64,000 nt of DNA from Nigrospora sphaerica (lineage: Eukaryota; Ascomycota; Sordariomycetes; Amphisphaeriales; Apiosporaceae): the NCBI GenBank assembly GCA_018287875.1, contig JAGVVL010000027.1, forward strand, positions 1,302,001-1,366,000, given 5' to 3'. Shown one piece after another: positions 32,614-44,177 of this stretch; position 1 is the stretch's first letter; each line of letters opens with the position of its first letter. Under the pieces are notes generated by a model, which was not told the origin of the DNA, searched no databases, and saw nothing but the letters and a program-made list of their open reading frames with translations. The position numbers and the translations under genes were made by a program.

Positions 32614-33150
32614 GTGATGCGTAAAAGGTAGGGGACCTGCCAGTTGGCAGATTCTGTTCTTAATAGCCTATGTATGTCCACGGTATCCAGTTAAGCAGAC
32701 TAGGTTATTGTCCCCCCCGTGGTGGCACGCATCAAATGCCAGGACACGGAGAATGAACATCACCCTCGATGTGGACGCCCTAACTCCCCTCAAGTGGTGC
32801 TCACGGCGGGAATCGAACTCCGCTCTCCTGGGTAGTCGGACACCAGGTATCCAACCATGGACGCGTGTGCCAGGCCTCGAGGTGCAGCAGGTGTACCCCG
32901 CCCCACGCGTCAAAGTCTTGGTTTGGTAACCGCTACGAAAACGGAACCAAGAGATGCTACCATTTAATATGGTGAAGATCGGGGTGAAGGGGAAAGATGA
33001 TATATTCCGTCCGCCGGCCACGAAGTGGCTGTCAGGGCAGGAAACTATCTATGGTGCGATATCCCAACTAGGTAGGTGGGGTAGCAGGACCCCCCCTTAA
33101 CAAGGATACCGCACCTTATTATATCTTTACCTACCCCCGCCACGTATCAC
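32614..33150 (+). mobile_element. 537-bp non-autonomous TIR element
   Basis: The ends read GTGATGCGT and ACGTATCAC inverted. Compared with the empty family-C site at about 10049-10060 (GAGGCGGTTCTC), the filled site has GAGGC before and GGCGGTTCTC after, so GGC (or GGCG, depending on where the end is drawn) is duplicated. The left 120 bp equal the short TIR element found elsewhere, the right 175 bp equal family A ends, and the middle contains a tRNA-like stretch. A 247-bp version missing the middle lies at 40245-40491. Confidence 0.7.
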
Positions 33151-33341
33151 GGCGGTTCTCATACCCAAACAAGGAAAGGAAAAGAGGCTATTCAGGTCTA
33201 TAGGAGACAAGGCTCGGAGGATCGAGAAGTCGCGAACGAAGAGCATGGCATGATTCAGCCCACGTGGCAAGGCAAGACTACAAGTGAAGAGGGAAAAAAG
33301 AGGAATAGGCTCCTCTCAGTCATTGTTTGGCAGGAATATAT

Positions 33342-33605
33342 CGTCAGAGGAACAACAATAGAGGGCTCGGATCCAGGACAAAGGATAAGAAGTGGAGGAC
33401 CTCAGAGCAGGGACCTCAACAGGAAAACCAGCGAGGCAACGGATAGGTAGCGGCGGACTACAAATAAGGGCAACAGGCCCAGAAGATGGATAGAAGGACA
33501 GAGATTGATGCCATTCAACCTCTACCCCTACCTGCAACCGAGCAGCAGCTTCGACAGTGACCTGCGTGCTCCTTCTTGCCTATACTCCAGGAAACCCCTC
33601 TGACA
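33342..33605 (+). mobile_element. Solo LTR (264 bp) with TATAT target duplication
   Basis: Same family as 16154-16418; ends CGTCAGAGG..CCTCTGACA (first base changed from T). TATAT flanks it at 33337-33341 and 33606-33610. The related uninterrupted sequence at 36779-36797 has a single TATAT, which confirms insertion at this exact point. Confidence 0.88.
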
Positions 33606-33890
33606 TATATCCAGCCAGCGGCGGTGCGTACCGCCAGCCAGTGGTAAGTGTATCATGCGCTCCCATGCCCTTGCACCTATGTATCTATGCCGTAACACGG
33701 ACTCGAAGCCACGTCTAGCCGAGGAAAGTGATATATAAGAGTAGCCGACTGCCTGCTTTACAAGATGCCTTTAGTTTTCGAATATATCCACATCCAATTC
33801 TTTAATTCTGTCCCTCACTTCTTATACTCTTCTTCTTTCTTTCTACGAAGCCTTTCCCAACCGCCTCGGAAGGAAACTTCATGACCTTCC

Positions 33891-36180
33891 TTATTTTGAG
33901 GTTTTCGCACAGACCTCTGCACCATATCTGCAAAAGTATACCCACACGTGCGGTACAAATCTGCTCCCATATACACATATATATAGTGCGACAAAGGAAA
34001 AGTCTATTTTAATATCTCTGCTCTTCTCAGCGAGCAAGCAGTGGTCGTATCCAGAGAAAATGTCTAGCCCTGTAAGGAGTTGGCAGTTCGCGAAGGCTTC
34101 GGCGAACTCGTCGCATCCTCTAGGTAGGAGCGAGTCCCTGATCGTGACTCCATTAGCCGCGTGGCCGAATTGACGAGTCTGGCACACACGTCTTTCTTGC
34201 TGACCACAAATCAGCTGTTCCGGCTAGGACCATGACAATTTTCTTGCCTTCCCCTGACTAGCCTCTTATTCAGGACTTCAATTGCCTTCTGCACCAGTGC
34301 GCCTGGAATCGGCACGTTCTTAGCTTGCCATACGACGTGAAGAACGGTCCGGATTTCATAGGGTGGTGAGATCTCCGGTCGGATCTGGCCCATCTCCATT
34401 GGGTCCCAGGCTAGACAACCTTCTCTGTTCTGGAGAACCTGCTTGACAATGCCTTTTCTTGTGTCAGCTATCAGTGCCAGCTCGCGCGAACTCAAAATCC
34501 ACCAGCGGTGCGACTGCGGAGTCGTGCTCGGCGCTTTTCTCCACTGTTGCCACCTCTGGCTCTGCCTGCTGTTGCGTTGAGGTGATCAATGGCTTCCGCT
34601 TTTTCCAGCTGGGTTTCCTCAACGCGCTGGGTGACTTCGTACACAGAGAGGAGTCCCTGCTTCTGCAGCTCATTCTTTGCGAATGCTTGCTGGCGCGCAT
34701 CCCCTTTGCGCTGGTGAAAGATCACCCTAAAGAGTTCCCAAACGGTTGGCTTGCCGCGTCGCACCGCGTCTGCTGAAATTTCACTATCCAGCCACTCGCC
34801 ATTCTCATTGTGACTGTTAAGCCGGAACCTCCTGACGTTGGGGTCGAAATGGGCGATTCCCTCTTGATCAAGCAGTGCCAATGTGCCGCAGCGCATACTC
34901 CTGTGGTCTTGGGTTCCACAAGCATAACAGCCGCCTGGCGTATAGGTCTTCATGAATGGATTCTGGTCGACTGGCCGCACCCTGTGGTACGAGCCTCTGC
35001 CGCCGCGACTACCTCGGCCATAGCCTTGTGAGTAATATGTTCCCTCGATCGCGATGAATTGATGCAGGTTCTGCTGACCAGCGGCACGCACACGTTCGTC
35101 CGTCTGATGCTTCGCAAGTTGAACTATGAGCAGCATCAACTCCTCAAGCTGTTTGCACAGCTTTTTCATGTGATCATCAACGGCCTCGAACTGGCCCTCC
35201 TTGGGTGGTTTCTTTTTCAGTTCGTGGGGCACCTTCTGATTAAGGGGACCTTCTTCAGCTGCCTGGATGCCTGCGCTGACGAGGTCCAAGGTGTTGGTAA
35301 ACTTCTTATCGACCACCCAGTTCATCAGATACTTAATCGTATCATCGTATCCAAGATCTCTGCACTTCTTGTACAAATGATGCTGAATTTTCGGGTGAAA
35401 TCTCTTGGTCAGGCCTTCTCGCGTAGGTTTGACTTGGTTTCCGTTGCTTTCAGTGGCTGTCCGGAGCTCCTGTGCCAACTCCCGATGCTCTAATAGATAA
35501 TTGAAGATGCCCATGTGATCGCTGAGCTTGGGGCCGGATTCCAGAACGCTGACAGACAACAAATTCTGAAGGAGGAATTCTTGACCAGGGTTGTTTAAAT
35601 CTAACATGACAGCAGGAAATGTGGGTGATTGTGCTGAACCATCGTAATGTCAGACTTCCTTGGGCAACATATAGAGATTCACAGTCTCCGACGAGGATAC
35701 ATCTGCCAATGCACTGTTGTCCGACCGCGTCAGTCTCTGTAGCTCGCCCCGAGTCGCGTCGTCTCTCTATAGTGGTCGACCCCGCATTTCTCGCGGCCTA
35801 GACTGATAACTACTCGGATTAGTGTTAACGCTTGATCAAGCCAAAAACTTGCTTCACAAGCGTACTGAGGCCGCTCAACAACGAAGTAATTGTCAGATGT
35901 ACTGCCTGACAGCTGTGCGCCAGCCGGCAGAAGTAAAGCACTACGTAAAACTGGAGTCGCACTCCACTAGCCGACAGCGGGGAAGGGAGAGAGAACAACT
36001 CCATACCATCAATTGAGATGCCACGGATGACACCAGAATCGAACAGTAATCAAATCAGCTTAGTCAAAGTTGCGGCATTTGAGACTGTAGCTCTTTCAGC
36101 TCTGGACATGGTTCTGCGCTTGCGCTGGAGGTGACGTGCACTTCACCTCCCAACGTCCGCCGCTTGACACCAATGTTCGG
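33891..36180 (-). mobile_element. Ty3/gypsy-type retrotransposon remnant
   Basis: Minus-strand order: a putative primer-binding site TTGGTGTCAAGCGGC (about 36160-36178) directly after a CGAACA LTR end, then Gag with a zinc knuckle (35607-34492), then pieces of reverse transcriptase. The RT pieces include the pre-RT region PPYEIRTVLHVVWQAKNVPIPG (about 34310-34375), CHGPSRN, NGVTIRDSLLPRGCDEFAE and LLTGLDIFSGYDHCLL, ending near 33891. The protease, the catalytic FVDD end of RT, RNase H and integrase are absent. Frames are broken. The right LTR could not be bounded. Confidence 0.8.
34492..35607 (-). pseudogene. Gag-like polyprotein with CCHC knuckle (gypsy remnant)
   Basis: An open frame of about 371 codons within the gypsy remnant. 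The N-terminal two-thirds is helical capsid-like sequence rich in Lys and Gln. A Gly/Arg-rich stretch (YGRGSRGGRGSYHR) and a retroviral-type knuckle CYACGTQDHRSMRC follow near residue 225. It ends in a Gln/Lys/Glu-rich tail. The frame starts without a clear ATG, and the downstream polymerase is deleted, so it is probably non-functional as an element. Confidence 0.7.
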
Positions 36181-36535
36181 CTTCAACTTCGGCAGTACTA
36201 CACGCAGCTGCCGATGATCAACGCTTTCTTCCAGCGTATCAGTCATCAACACACGTGAAGTGAGGGGAATCAAACCCTCTAATGGGTCAGCTGCTAGGGG
36301 TAATCAAACTTCCCTCCTTCCAGTAGCTGGCCTCCAATCTCTTCTGTCTTTCCTCTGGCCTTAACACGCGGTCCCACAAATATTTTGACTGTCAAGTATG
36401 AGGTTCACAGTTTGAGCCTGTGGAGGGGAGACAGAAACCATACAAACTGCACGAAAAAGGGAGTTTGGTGGAATGACGCGGTTATAGGGTTGATCCCAAT
36501 AGTGTGGCCGCGCACCCCCCCCTCTCCCCCAAAAG

Positions 36536-37060
36536 GTATTGAGACCGGGCTGGGCCTTTTATGTAAGCCTTGATCAAGGGTTTGCACAAGTACAAGTTAG
36601 GCCTCGGTAGTCCAATTCATATTTTGCACAACAACACGATTTTCGCTTCTTTTAATACATGTTACGGTTCGAGGAACGAAGAATCTGTTGATGACCCAAG
36701 GGTTCTATTGAGATGCGAAAACTACAGGTGAAGAGGAAAAGAAGAGGAACAGGCTCCTCTCAGTCACTGTTTGGCAGGAATATATCCAGCCAGCGGCGGT
36801 ATGTACCGCCAGGCAGCGGTAAGTCGTCCATGCGTTCCCATGCCCTTGTACCTATGTACCCATGCTGTAACAATACACCGCTACACTTAGGTGCATCGAC
36901 CCATACTAATTTATGTGAATATTATGAACTTCTTTTGCTTTTTTGCGTTGAGAAACACCTTGATCAATGATATCATAACTTTATCGACCCCTGGGTTCGA
37001 CCTCATGGCCATGTCTTTCCACTAGACTCCCTAAAGTTTGGGTTTTTGGGGGGTTCCAGT
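36536..37060 (+). repeat. Dispersed repeat family D, split by a solo LTR
   Basis: Reads continuously with 25962-26260 once 36660-36877 is removed. Just upstream, 36430-36490 is an inverted relative of 36980-37035 (TGGTGGAATGACG against GTCTTTCCACTAG), so the unit may carry long inverted ends. Confidence 0.65.
36660..36872 (+). mobile_element. Solo LTR (213 bp) with ATACA target duplication
   Basis: Begins TGTTACGG, ends CTGTAACA, flanked by ATACA at 36655-36659 and 36873-36877. The empty site is seen at about 26085 (AATACACTGC). Its right two-thirds match family C at 33280-33341 and 33611-33697. Confidence 0.85.
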
Positions 37061-37415
37061 AGCACATTCGATAAAAAGTGAATAGACTTGATCAAGGGTT
37101 GCAGCACTCAGAAAATAGAAAAAGGGGCTTAAAACTATATTTTATAAGCGTGTGCATTAAAGAAGTAAAGTGGACTGTTTGCTTTCCTTTTGCTTGATCG
37201 ATAGTGACTGTCTTCTGCAGGCTATGAACTGGGTGGGCGCTTCTTTTAGGATGAAATGACTTGATTAAGGTTTGGAGCGTTCCTTTTTGGCCTTTTATCA
37301 ATATATGTCCATTTTTCTTCTTCCTATATCCCTTCAGTTACTTAAGTTCGACCGGTGTTTGCCAATGTATGGCGAAGGCATGTGGTATGGTACATGTTGA
37401 AAGGGGCGAAATTCT
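37061..37415. other. 3' flank; no gene recognised
   Basis: AT-rich stretch between repeat family D and the stop codon of the minus-strand beta-trefoil-like gene. Nothing recognised. Confidence 0.4.
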
Positions 37416-38482
37416 TCAAATCCTACAAAATTCCCACACGGCCCCTCCATCCATTCTTCTCGTCAGGTGGCATCTATCCTCAGCGATGGCGATCATATAG
37501 AGTGTTGACGCATGGTGTGGCATCAGCAGCTGGTAGCCACCTTCTGGCAACTGTCGCGCCACAAACATCTCCCAACAGTCAAGGTTGGTCGCGCTTACGC
37601 GCATGCCGCCACGCCAACCATCATGGCCGAAATATTTCCCAGTTTCCGTGCTTTGGAAGCCCCAGTAGTTATTCTTCTCGCAACAGAGCCATGTGTAGTG
37701 GGCTGTTCTTGTTGCTTTTTGGCACTTGTTCTCGAGCTCCATAAGAACGGGTTCACCATTATGAAGTGTTAACGCACGACCGGTCGTTTTTTCGACGACC
37801 TTATATGTGTTTCCCGGCCAAGGGTTTGTGTTTTTCCACGGGCTCTTTTGTCCGTCTTGAAGAATTTCAGTCACAGTCGTTCCTTGGCAGCAAAGGCTTG
37901 GCTGAGGTTCCTTAGTTGTCACGGGTGGTTAGCTTAATCAGGTAAGCTCTATATGATCCAGAAGATATATGCACTTGCAACCTTGGATTCAGAATCCTGT
38001 GGCGGTTCGGAGGAGAAGGGAGAATGGTTAAAGATCGCTTCAAAAGGGTGGGGGTTAGATAATCGCGTCTTTCACTTTCAGGACTTTGTATCAACATTAA
38101 TTCAAAAGCCTGAAAATAAGTAGTGTGGCAGAAGAGCGATTTGTTAAGAAATAAGAAAATGGAGCAAAAAAGACTGGCTTTACCAAAGATGCAAAGACAA
38201 GAGTCGACAATCAAAACAAAAATATAACAGCAAAATTTGGCACAGGACTCAAAATATCAACGAAATTATTGACCGTCGGGTTTATGATGTCTTAAAGTGA
38301 AACCACTTAAAAATACTGTGACTTACGCGCTGATCAGAGATGGAGATTGGCTGTTGGCCAGGCTCACAGTATGAAACGCCAGGTTCGGATGACTGTGGAG
38401 TGAACACATGGTCGTCAATGGTCATGGACGACTCGGATCCGCTGAATTCCTCGTTCGTGTAGGCCATTGTGGAGAAAGGCAC
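37416..38482 (-). CDS. Small fungal beta-trefoil (fascin-like) protein
   Basis: The main exon (about 37915 to 37416) encodes a 160-residue domain with the pattern TYKVVEKTTGRALTL, WLCCEKNNYWGFQS, GKYFGHDGWRGGMRVSA and GGYQLLMPHHASTLYMIAI, ending GGAVWEFCRI. This is typical of a fungal family with a fascin/ricin-like beta-trefoil fold, of unknown function. There is no signal peptide on this exon and no in-frame ATG at its start. A likely first exon (38482 to about 38320) starts MPFSTMAYTNEEF and ends at a GTAAGT donor. The intron or introns between (about 400 nt) could not be placed with certainty and may hide a small exon. Confidence 0.6.
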
Positions 38483-40244
38483 CGCGGTAGTGTTTATAGC
38501 TGGGATGTCACCAGTAAGCAGGGCTGAGAGCCGGCTGTGTGTTCAGGTTGCTGACAAACACATGCTCGTGAACTGAGGGCCCACCTTGTACATGCGGATA
38601 AGTAGCGTCTACTTAGCTTCAATCCAGTATTCAAAAAGTGGTGTGGATGGAGGGTGGATGGTTGGGATAGATGGTAGAACAACGAGAAAAATAGAAACCG
38701 TACAACTACCTGCTCCGCCCACGTCTGCAGTAAGTGGGATGGCAAGCTGACTGGCTGGCTGCTGTCTATGGAGAAGAATTGATGAGTTCAACAAGGTAAC
38801 AGTTTAGGCTGAGAAAGAAGAAGCGTGGAGATAGGGGTACAGTAGACAAGGAAGCAGATAGCGTTTGATACGCAACATAACACCTCTCTCACTGCCATCG
38901 TTTGCAATTACCCCTCTTTCGTGATCTCTTATATGTTTACGACGAGAGCTCCACTTTCGGCCCGTTACCATGCGGCGTCCTCTGATAGGCTAAATGCCGA
39001 TTGATCGAAGCGGCTTGACGACATGAGCGGCGTGGGAGGCCCACCAAGTCATGCTGTTGGTTGCCCCAGTAGATTTCGTCCGCGTCACTAAGAACCCAAA
39101 GCCCAGAAACATATTCTTGGCGAAAAGCTCCAGCCACGCGCGAAAGGAAGCATGGCTGGCAAGCATTTGGTACAAGCGGCGGAGAAACAAGACGTCAATG
39201 CGGCAAAGGAATGCCGACGATGTGCACGCTTATGATAACACGAAGATCGAATGATAACTAAAGGACGCATCCGCCTCTTGCGCAATGAAATTTATTTCTG
39301 CACAAGCTGGGTTGGACCAAACAGATGTGCAACCTGCCGCGGTATATCCGCACGGGGAATCACTTTCTACCGACAGAGAGCGAGTGCACTTCCGTTTAAT
39401 CTGTAAATAATGCAGTTATCTTAACGCAGTAACAGTAGGCTGCAAGGCAGATCAGTACTTGCAGTTGGGAGCAGCCAATGGGTTCATCAACCACCCTTCG
39501 TCAGAAAGCGAGTTGTGATGCGCTATGGTAAGTTGTGCGGTTGCGGGGCAACCTAGTACTGCTGGGCCCACGAAAGCACACGACATGAGCATTGAATGAT
39601 GGCGTTACATTGTCACTTCGCACGGCGGTTGCCTGTGGTCATAAACGAAGCAAGACAATACTTCACCGTACATGCTCGGCCCTCGACAGTTAGCCTCGAC
39701 TATGGTGGCACCTGCCTTCGTCGATGCAAAGCTGCCGGCAACCCTGCAATCGGGTCCTTGGAAACCAGCTGAGCCGGAAACCCCAGCAAGTTCCCAGGTA
39801 CGTATTGTACGGACAGAGCGACGTCACGAGACGGAGCAGTCTCTCCGAACCTCCTAGTATCGCTGAACGCCAGAGTCATCTGGCACGTCCTGTCTGTTTA
39901 CTGTACGCCACACACGTCTGGAAAACGATGGACGTTCCGGCCACCCTTCATAAAGTTTCTTTGATCCGAGACGTTCCACCACCTAACTCTTTTTGCCCTG
40001 CCATCCAGCTCTTTTACTCCGCAAGCTGGACTATATGTACAGGAGAATTTGACGCGAACGTCGCCGGCAACTCGTCGCCGAAAACAGAAAAGAAAGAGAC
40101 CTGGGGAAGGCTAACAAAACCATCCGCTCCCGGGACCGGATCGGCCTACTACTCCGTCTGCCACACTATGTGCTCAGGCGATCGTAGCTTCGGAGCAAAC
40201 ATAATCGTAGCGGAACGTGCTACCAAGCCCACGATAAGCCCATA
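38483..40244. other. No gene recognised
   Basis: The first few hundred bases are upstream of the beta-trefoil-like gene. A 179-codon plus frame at 39724-40263 has no recognisable feature and runs into a repeat, so it is not called. Confidence 0.4.
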
Positions 40245-40491
40245 TGATACGTGGCGGGGGTAGGTAAAAATATAATAAGGTGCGGTATCCTTGTCAAGGA
40301 GGGGTCCTGCTACCCCACCTACCTAGTTGGGATATCGCACCATAGATAGTTTCCTGCCCTGACAGCCACTTCGTGGCCGGCGGACGGAATACATCATCTT
40401 TCCCCTTCACCCCAGTCTTCACCATATCACATACATAGGCTATTAAGAGCAGGATCTGTCAACTGGCAGGTCCCCTACCTTTTACGCATCA
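40245..40491 (-). mobile_element. 247-bp TIR element, deletion derivative of the 537-bp type
   Basis: Starts TGATACGTGGCGGGGGTAGG and ends CCTTTTACGCATCA. Read on the minus strand it joins the first ~63 bp of the element at 32614 directly to its last ~184 bp; the middle, including the tRNA-like part, is missing. Sequence identity to the 32.6-33.15 kb copy is high. No clear target duplication. Confidence 0.75.
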
Positions 40492-40799
40492 TTCTGCCAC
40501 TCGAGGCCGGCCATGGCGTGGGTTGATACCTTCCCGGCTTAGTGGCCGCCTATTAGAGTGCACGGATTGTCATGGCTTAGATGGCAACGTATCATGATCT
40601 TCACACTATATGTCATTATTGTACCTATCATTAACGCCTCAGACCAACTTTTCATACGGGACATCTCAGCGCCTTCACTTTTCTGTGGCCCTGAAATAAT
40701 CGCGTCTCCCGCCTGGACTAAAAGTGCACATCCATCGTAAACACCACGGCGCACAGCAGCGCCAGTAACCGGTGGTCGGGGCCGCCAGCCCCTTCTTAG

Positions 40800-43700
40800 T
40801 CATTGCGCTCCACGGAACTTCTCGCCATTTTCCAGATCAGTTTGGCCGCTGTGGCAAGAGTCGAAGGTGGGGGTGCTAGTGAGGAAGTCGCCGAAGACAC
40901 GCTGCTCGATGTCAAGATCCTTCCAATTGCCACCGTGGGACTTGCGGGCCCGACGGCGGAAGAAGATGCGCTTTCCGAACTTCCAGCTCTCGACACCCGC
41001 AAAGAAGAGGCCGGCGGCGATGAAGACAATGCCCCACTCCCAGCTGATGCCCGTGTGCTTGAAGACGGCGTGGTTCAGCACGGGAATGTACAGCGTCGGG
41101 AACAAAGTCACGAAGCCAAAGATGATGGCCCAGAACAGGAACCGGTTCCGCCAGATGTCGATCATCCACTGCGTAAAGTACTTCTTGCTGCCGGGTTGCA
41201 TGCGGAAGAAGGACCGCCGCATGTCAATCATCTCCCAGGCCAGGAAAAGGGCAAACCAGGTGAGGGTCGCAAAGGTCGTAGCACGGGCGCGGAAGATGGT
41301 ATCGCACGACTCCGAGTAGGCGTCGTTGCAGTTAGTTCCAAGGTTGCCATCGCCGAACCCAAACACAACGAGAGCGAAGGTGGCGAGGCACAAGGCGGCG
41401 ATCCAGAGGCCGTACACGACCATGTCCACCATGAACTCCATCGTGAAGATACCGACCTTGAGACTCTGAGGGGGCCGTGACATAATACCTGGTACGGCGC
41501 GCTCGAAACCGAGACCCATGTCAGGCATGCCCGAGGTGACCATGATGATCCAAAGAATTTGGACAGGGGCCAGGGGGAAAACCGATATACCGGTGGCGTC
41601 CTTGAAGGCAAGACCGACCAAGAGGGTAACCGCTTGGGCGATGTTCTCGGCCAGCACGTGGAGGACGAACTTCTGGATGTTGTCGAAGATGCGGCGGCCT
41701 TCCTCGATGGCGGCAACGATGGAAGCGAAGTTGTCGTCCATCAGGACAATGTCAGACGCATCCTTGGCCACATCAGATCCGGACTCGCCCATGGCGATAC
41801 CGACGTCAGCACGCTTAAGGGAGGGCGAGTCGTTAACGCCATCACCAGTCATAGCACAGAACTTTCCGCGGCGGTGCAGCGCCTCGATCATGCGGACCTT
41901 GGTGCTGGGGGCGCAACGGGCGATAACCAGCGGAAGAACCGGCAGCTTGTCAATCTCATCGTCGGACAGGGCGTCGAAAGCGGTGGCCGTCATCACCATG
42001 GCCGCCGCCACATCCGCGCTGATGTTCTCCATACGCGATGGCAGGATGCCGACCTCGACCGCGATGGCCTTGGCCGTCTCCGGGTGGTCGCCAGTAAGCA
42101 TGTGTACCGAAATTCCGGCCTCGTGGCAGCTGCGCGCGGCCGGCTTGGACTCGGCGCGAGGGGGGTCGTAGAGACCGACCAGACCGCGGAAAGTCAGATC
42201 CTTCTCGACCTCGGCGCGAGGGACTTCGGCACCGGGCTCGATGTCGAGGTCGATGGGGCGACTAGCCAGCGCGAGCACACGCAGTCCCATGCTGGCCAGG
42301 CTCTCCATGTTTCGCAGAATCTCCTCGCGGTAGTCATCCGTCATCTCCCGGTAAGCGCTCTCGTCTTCGACGTCGCGGTAGCAGTATTGCGTGCACGCGC
42401 CGATGACACGCTCGACGGCACCCTTGGTGAAGGCCCAGTTCTTTCCGCTAGCAGTGTTCTTCATGATAACGCTCATGCGCTTGACATCGCTGTCGAAGGG
42501 AAGCTCGGCCACATCGGTCCACTCCATCCCCTCGCCCACCAGGTCAAGTCGGTTGCGGTTGAAGCGGCTCGCAAAGACCTGAATGGCAATCTCGGTGGGA
42601 TCACCGCGGGCGTGCCAAATGTCATTGTTCTTGTGGATGGTTGCCAAGTTGGCAAGGGAGGCGACGGAAAGGAAGTCCTGCAGGCGGATCGTGCTGTCCT
42701 CCAACAGCTTATCGGGCGCCACCTCGGTGCCCCCGGACGAGCCCTCGCGAGACTTCTTCATGTCAATGTCGCTAGGCTGGCGAGAGTCGAACGTGACGGA
42801 TCCGACTGTAGGGTTGAAGGGTTCTTCGGAAGAGCCGACCAGGTACGTGCCCATACCCGGCACCCAGGCGGCACGGGTGACCATCTTGCCCTGCGTAAGG
42901 GTACCCGTCTTGTCACTGCAGATGTCCGTCACGGCTCCAAGCGCCTCTAGGGACTTGAGATTGCGAACCACCACGTGGCGCTGCACCATACGCTTCGTTC
43001 CGGCGGCCATGGTGATGGTCAGGACGACAACCAAACTGGCGGGAATCATGGAAAGACCAGTCGCCACGGCATAGATGATGACTTCCTGTCGCGATTGGAA
43101 TTCGTTGGCGCCCAGTACGATGATGGCGCAAATGACAGCGATGCCAAAGAGGAGCATAGCCAGCTTGCTGAGCTTGCGCTGCAGCGGGGTGCCGACGTTG
43201 ACACCGAGGAAGCGACCGATCACATCACCCAGTGTCAACGTGTACGCCTCCAGGTAGCGATGAGGACCGGCTTTTCCGTTAGGCTTGCGCTTCACGGGAC
43301 GGACCTTGGAGTCCTTCTGGTTCAAGGCCGAGGCAATGGCGCCGATCTCGGTGCACTGGCCCGTAGCAAAAGCAACGCCCCTGGCACGGCCCTTGGTGAC
43401 GGTCGAGCTGCTGTAGGCAACGTTCAGACGATCACCGGGACCAGTCTGCTCGTCAAAAACCTGGTTCTGGCTCTTGCGCACGGGGAGAGACTCGCCAGTC
43501 AAGAGGGCCTCGTCCGTCTCGAAGTTCTTCGCATCTAGGAGCCTGTGACGTCGTTAGCAACGGGGAAGCGCGGCACGCAGACCGCACGGAAGCGCACGAA
43601 CCTGATGTCGGCGGGGATTGTGTCTCCCATCTTGACCTCGATGATGTCGCCGGGTACGATGTTGGCGGAGGGAATGACCTGAGACGCGCCGTCGCGGATC

Positions 43701-44177
43701 ACGGTCGCGGTAGGAGAGCTGAGGGAGCGGAGCGAATCCATGGTCTTCTCGGCCGAGTACTCCTGGAAGAAACCGACGACCACGTTCAACATGATGACGG
43801 CGGCAACGACGCCGCCCTCGATCCAAGACTTGATGCCGAAACTGACGGCCATGGCGAGAATGAGGACCTAGGAGAAGCGGTTAGGGCCGAAGAGGTGGGA
43901 CGGGAAGGGGTGCGAAACAGCATACCAAGGTCATGGCGTTGGCAATCTGGGCAATGACAATCTTGATGGGCTGAACGCCCTCAGCTTCGCCCAGCTCATT
44001 GCTACCGATGCGGCCACGGCGCGCCTCGGCCTCGGCCGCTGCGAGGCCATTGAGAGAACTGGAGCCCAACTCATCGAGTACGTCGTCGGCGCTCAAGGCA
44101 TGAGCAGGCTTCGTGAGCGGCTCGTTGGATTGACCGGACACATGCCGCGAGGCGGCATTGTCCTCCTTCTTCCCCAT
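40800..44177 (-). CDS. ena1: ENA-type Na+/K+-exporting P-type ATPase
   Basis: Three exons (44177-43926, 43867-43602, 43542-40800) join in phase to 1,086 residues, the usual size of fungal ENA pumps. The N-terminus has the cation-ATPase pattern ALSADDVLDELGSSSLNGL. TGES (about 188) is the dephosphorylation motif; IPASL (about 340) lies in helix 4; CSDKTGTLTQGKM (about 380) contains the phosphorylated Asp; GDPTEIA, MLTGDHPETA and GDGVNDSPSLKRADVGIAMG complete the nucleotide and hinge regions. About ten helices are predicted. P2D ATPases (ENA) use ATP to export Na+ and K+ across the plasma membrane, mainly at high pH or salt. SERCA-like Ca2+ pumps are related, but the fungal ENA-type sequence IPASLVVVLTITMAAGTKRM favours ENA. 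It diverges from the NHA-type antiporter gene. Confidence 0.92.

Larger units (their letters stand above)
32525..33697 (+). repeat. Dispersed repeat family C with two nested insertions
   Basis: Parts 32525-32613, 33151-33341 and 33611-33697 read continuously against 9960-10200 and 36735-36872. The gaps are a TIR element (32614-33150) and a solo LTR (33342-33605). The unit ends TATGCCGTAACA, like the LTR at 36660-36872. Confidence 0.7.

Noticed and set aside
32790..32880. Functional tRNA gene
   Set aside because: A and B boxes are present, but the acceptor and T-arm stems have extra bases and no normal anticodon arm could be drawn; treated as tRNA-like only.
34459..35493. Plus-strand frames opposite the gypsy Gag
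   Set aside because: Antisense to a frame with a recognisable CCHC knuckle and RT-linked context.
39724..40263. 179-codon plus-strand frame
   Set aside because: No recognisable domain, low-complexity composition, and its end runs into the TIR element at 40245.
41518..43538. Long plus-strand frames (up to 463 codons) opposite the ENA gene
   Set aside because: They are antisense shadows of a GC-rich conserved coding sequence; the minus-strand protein carries all motifs of a P-type ATPase.
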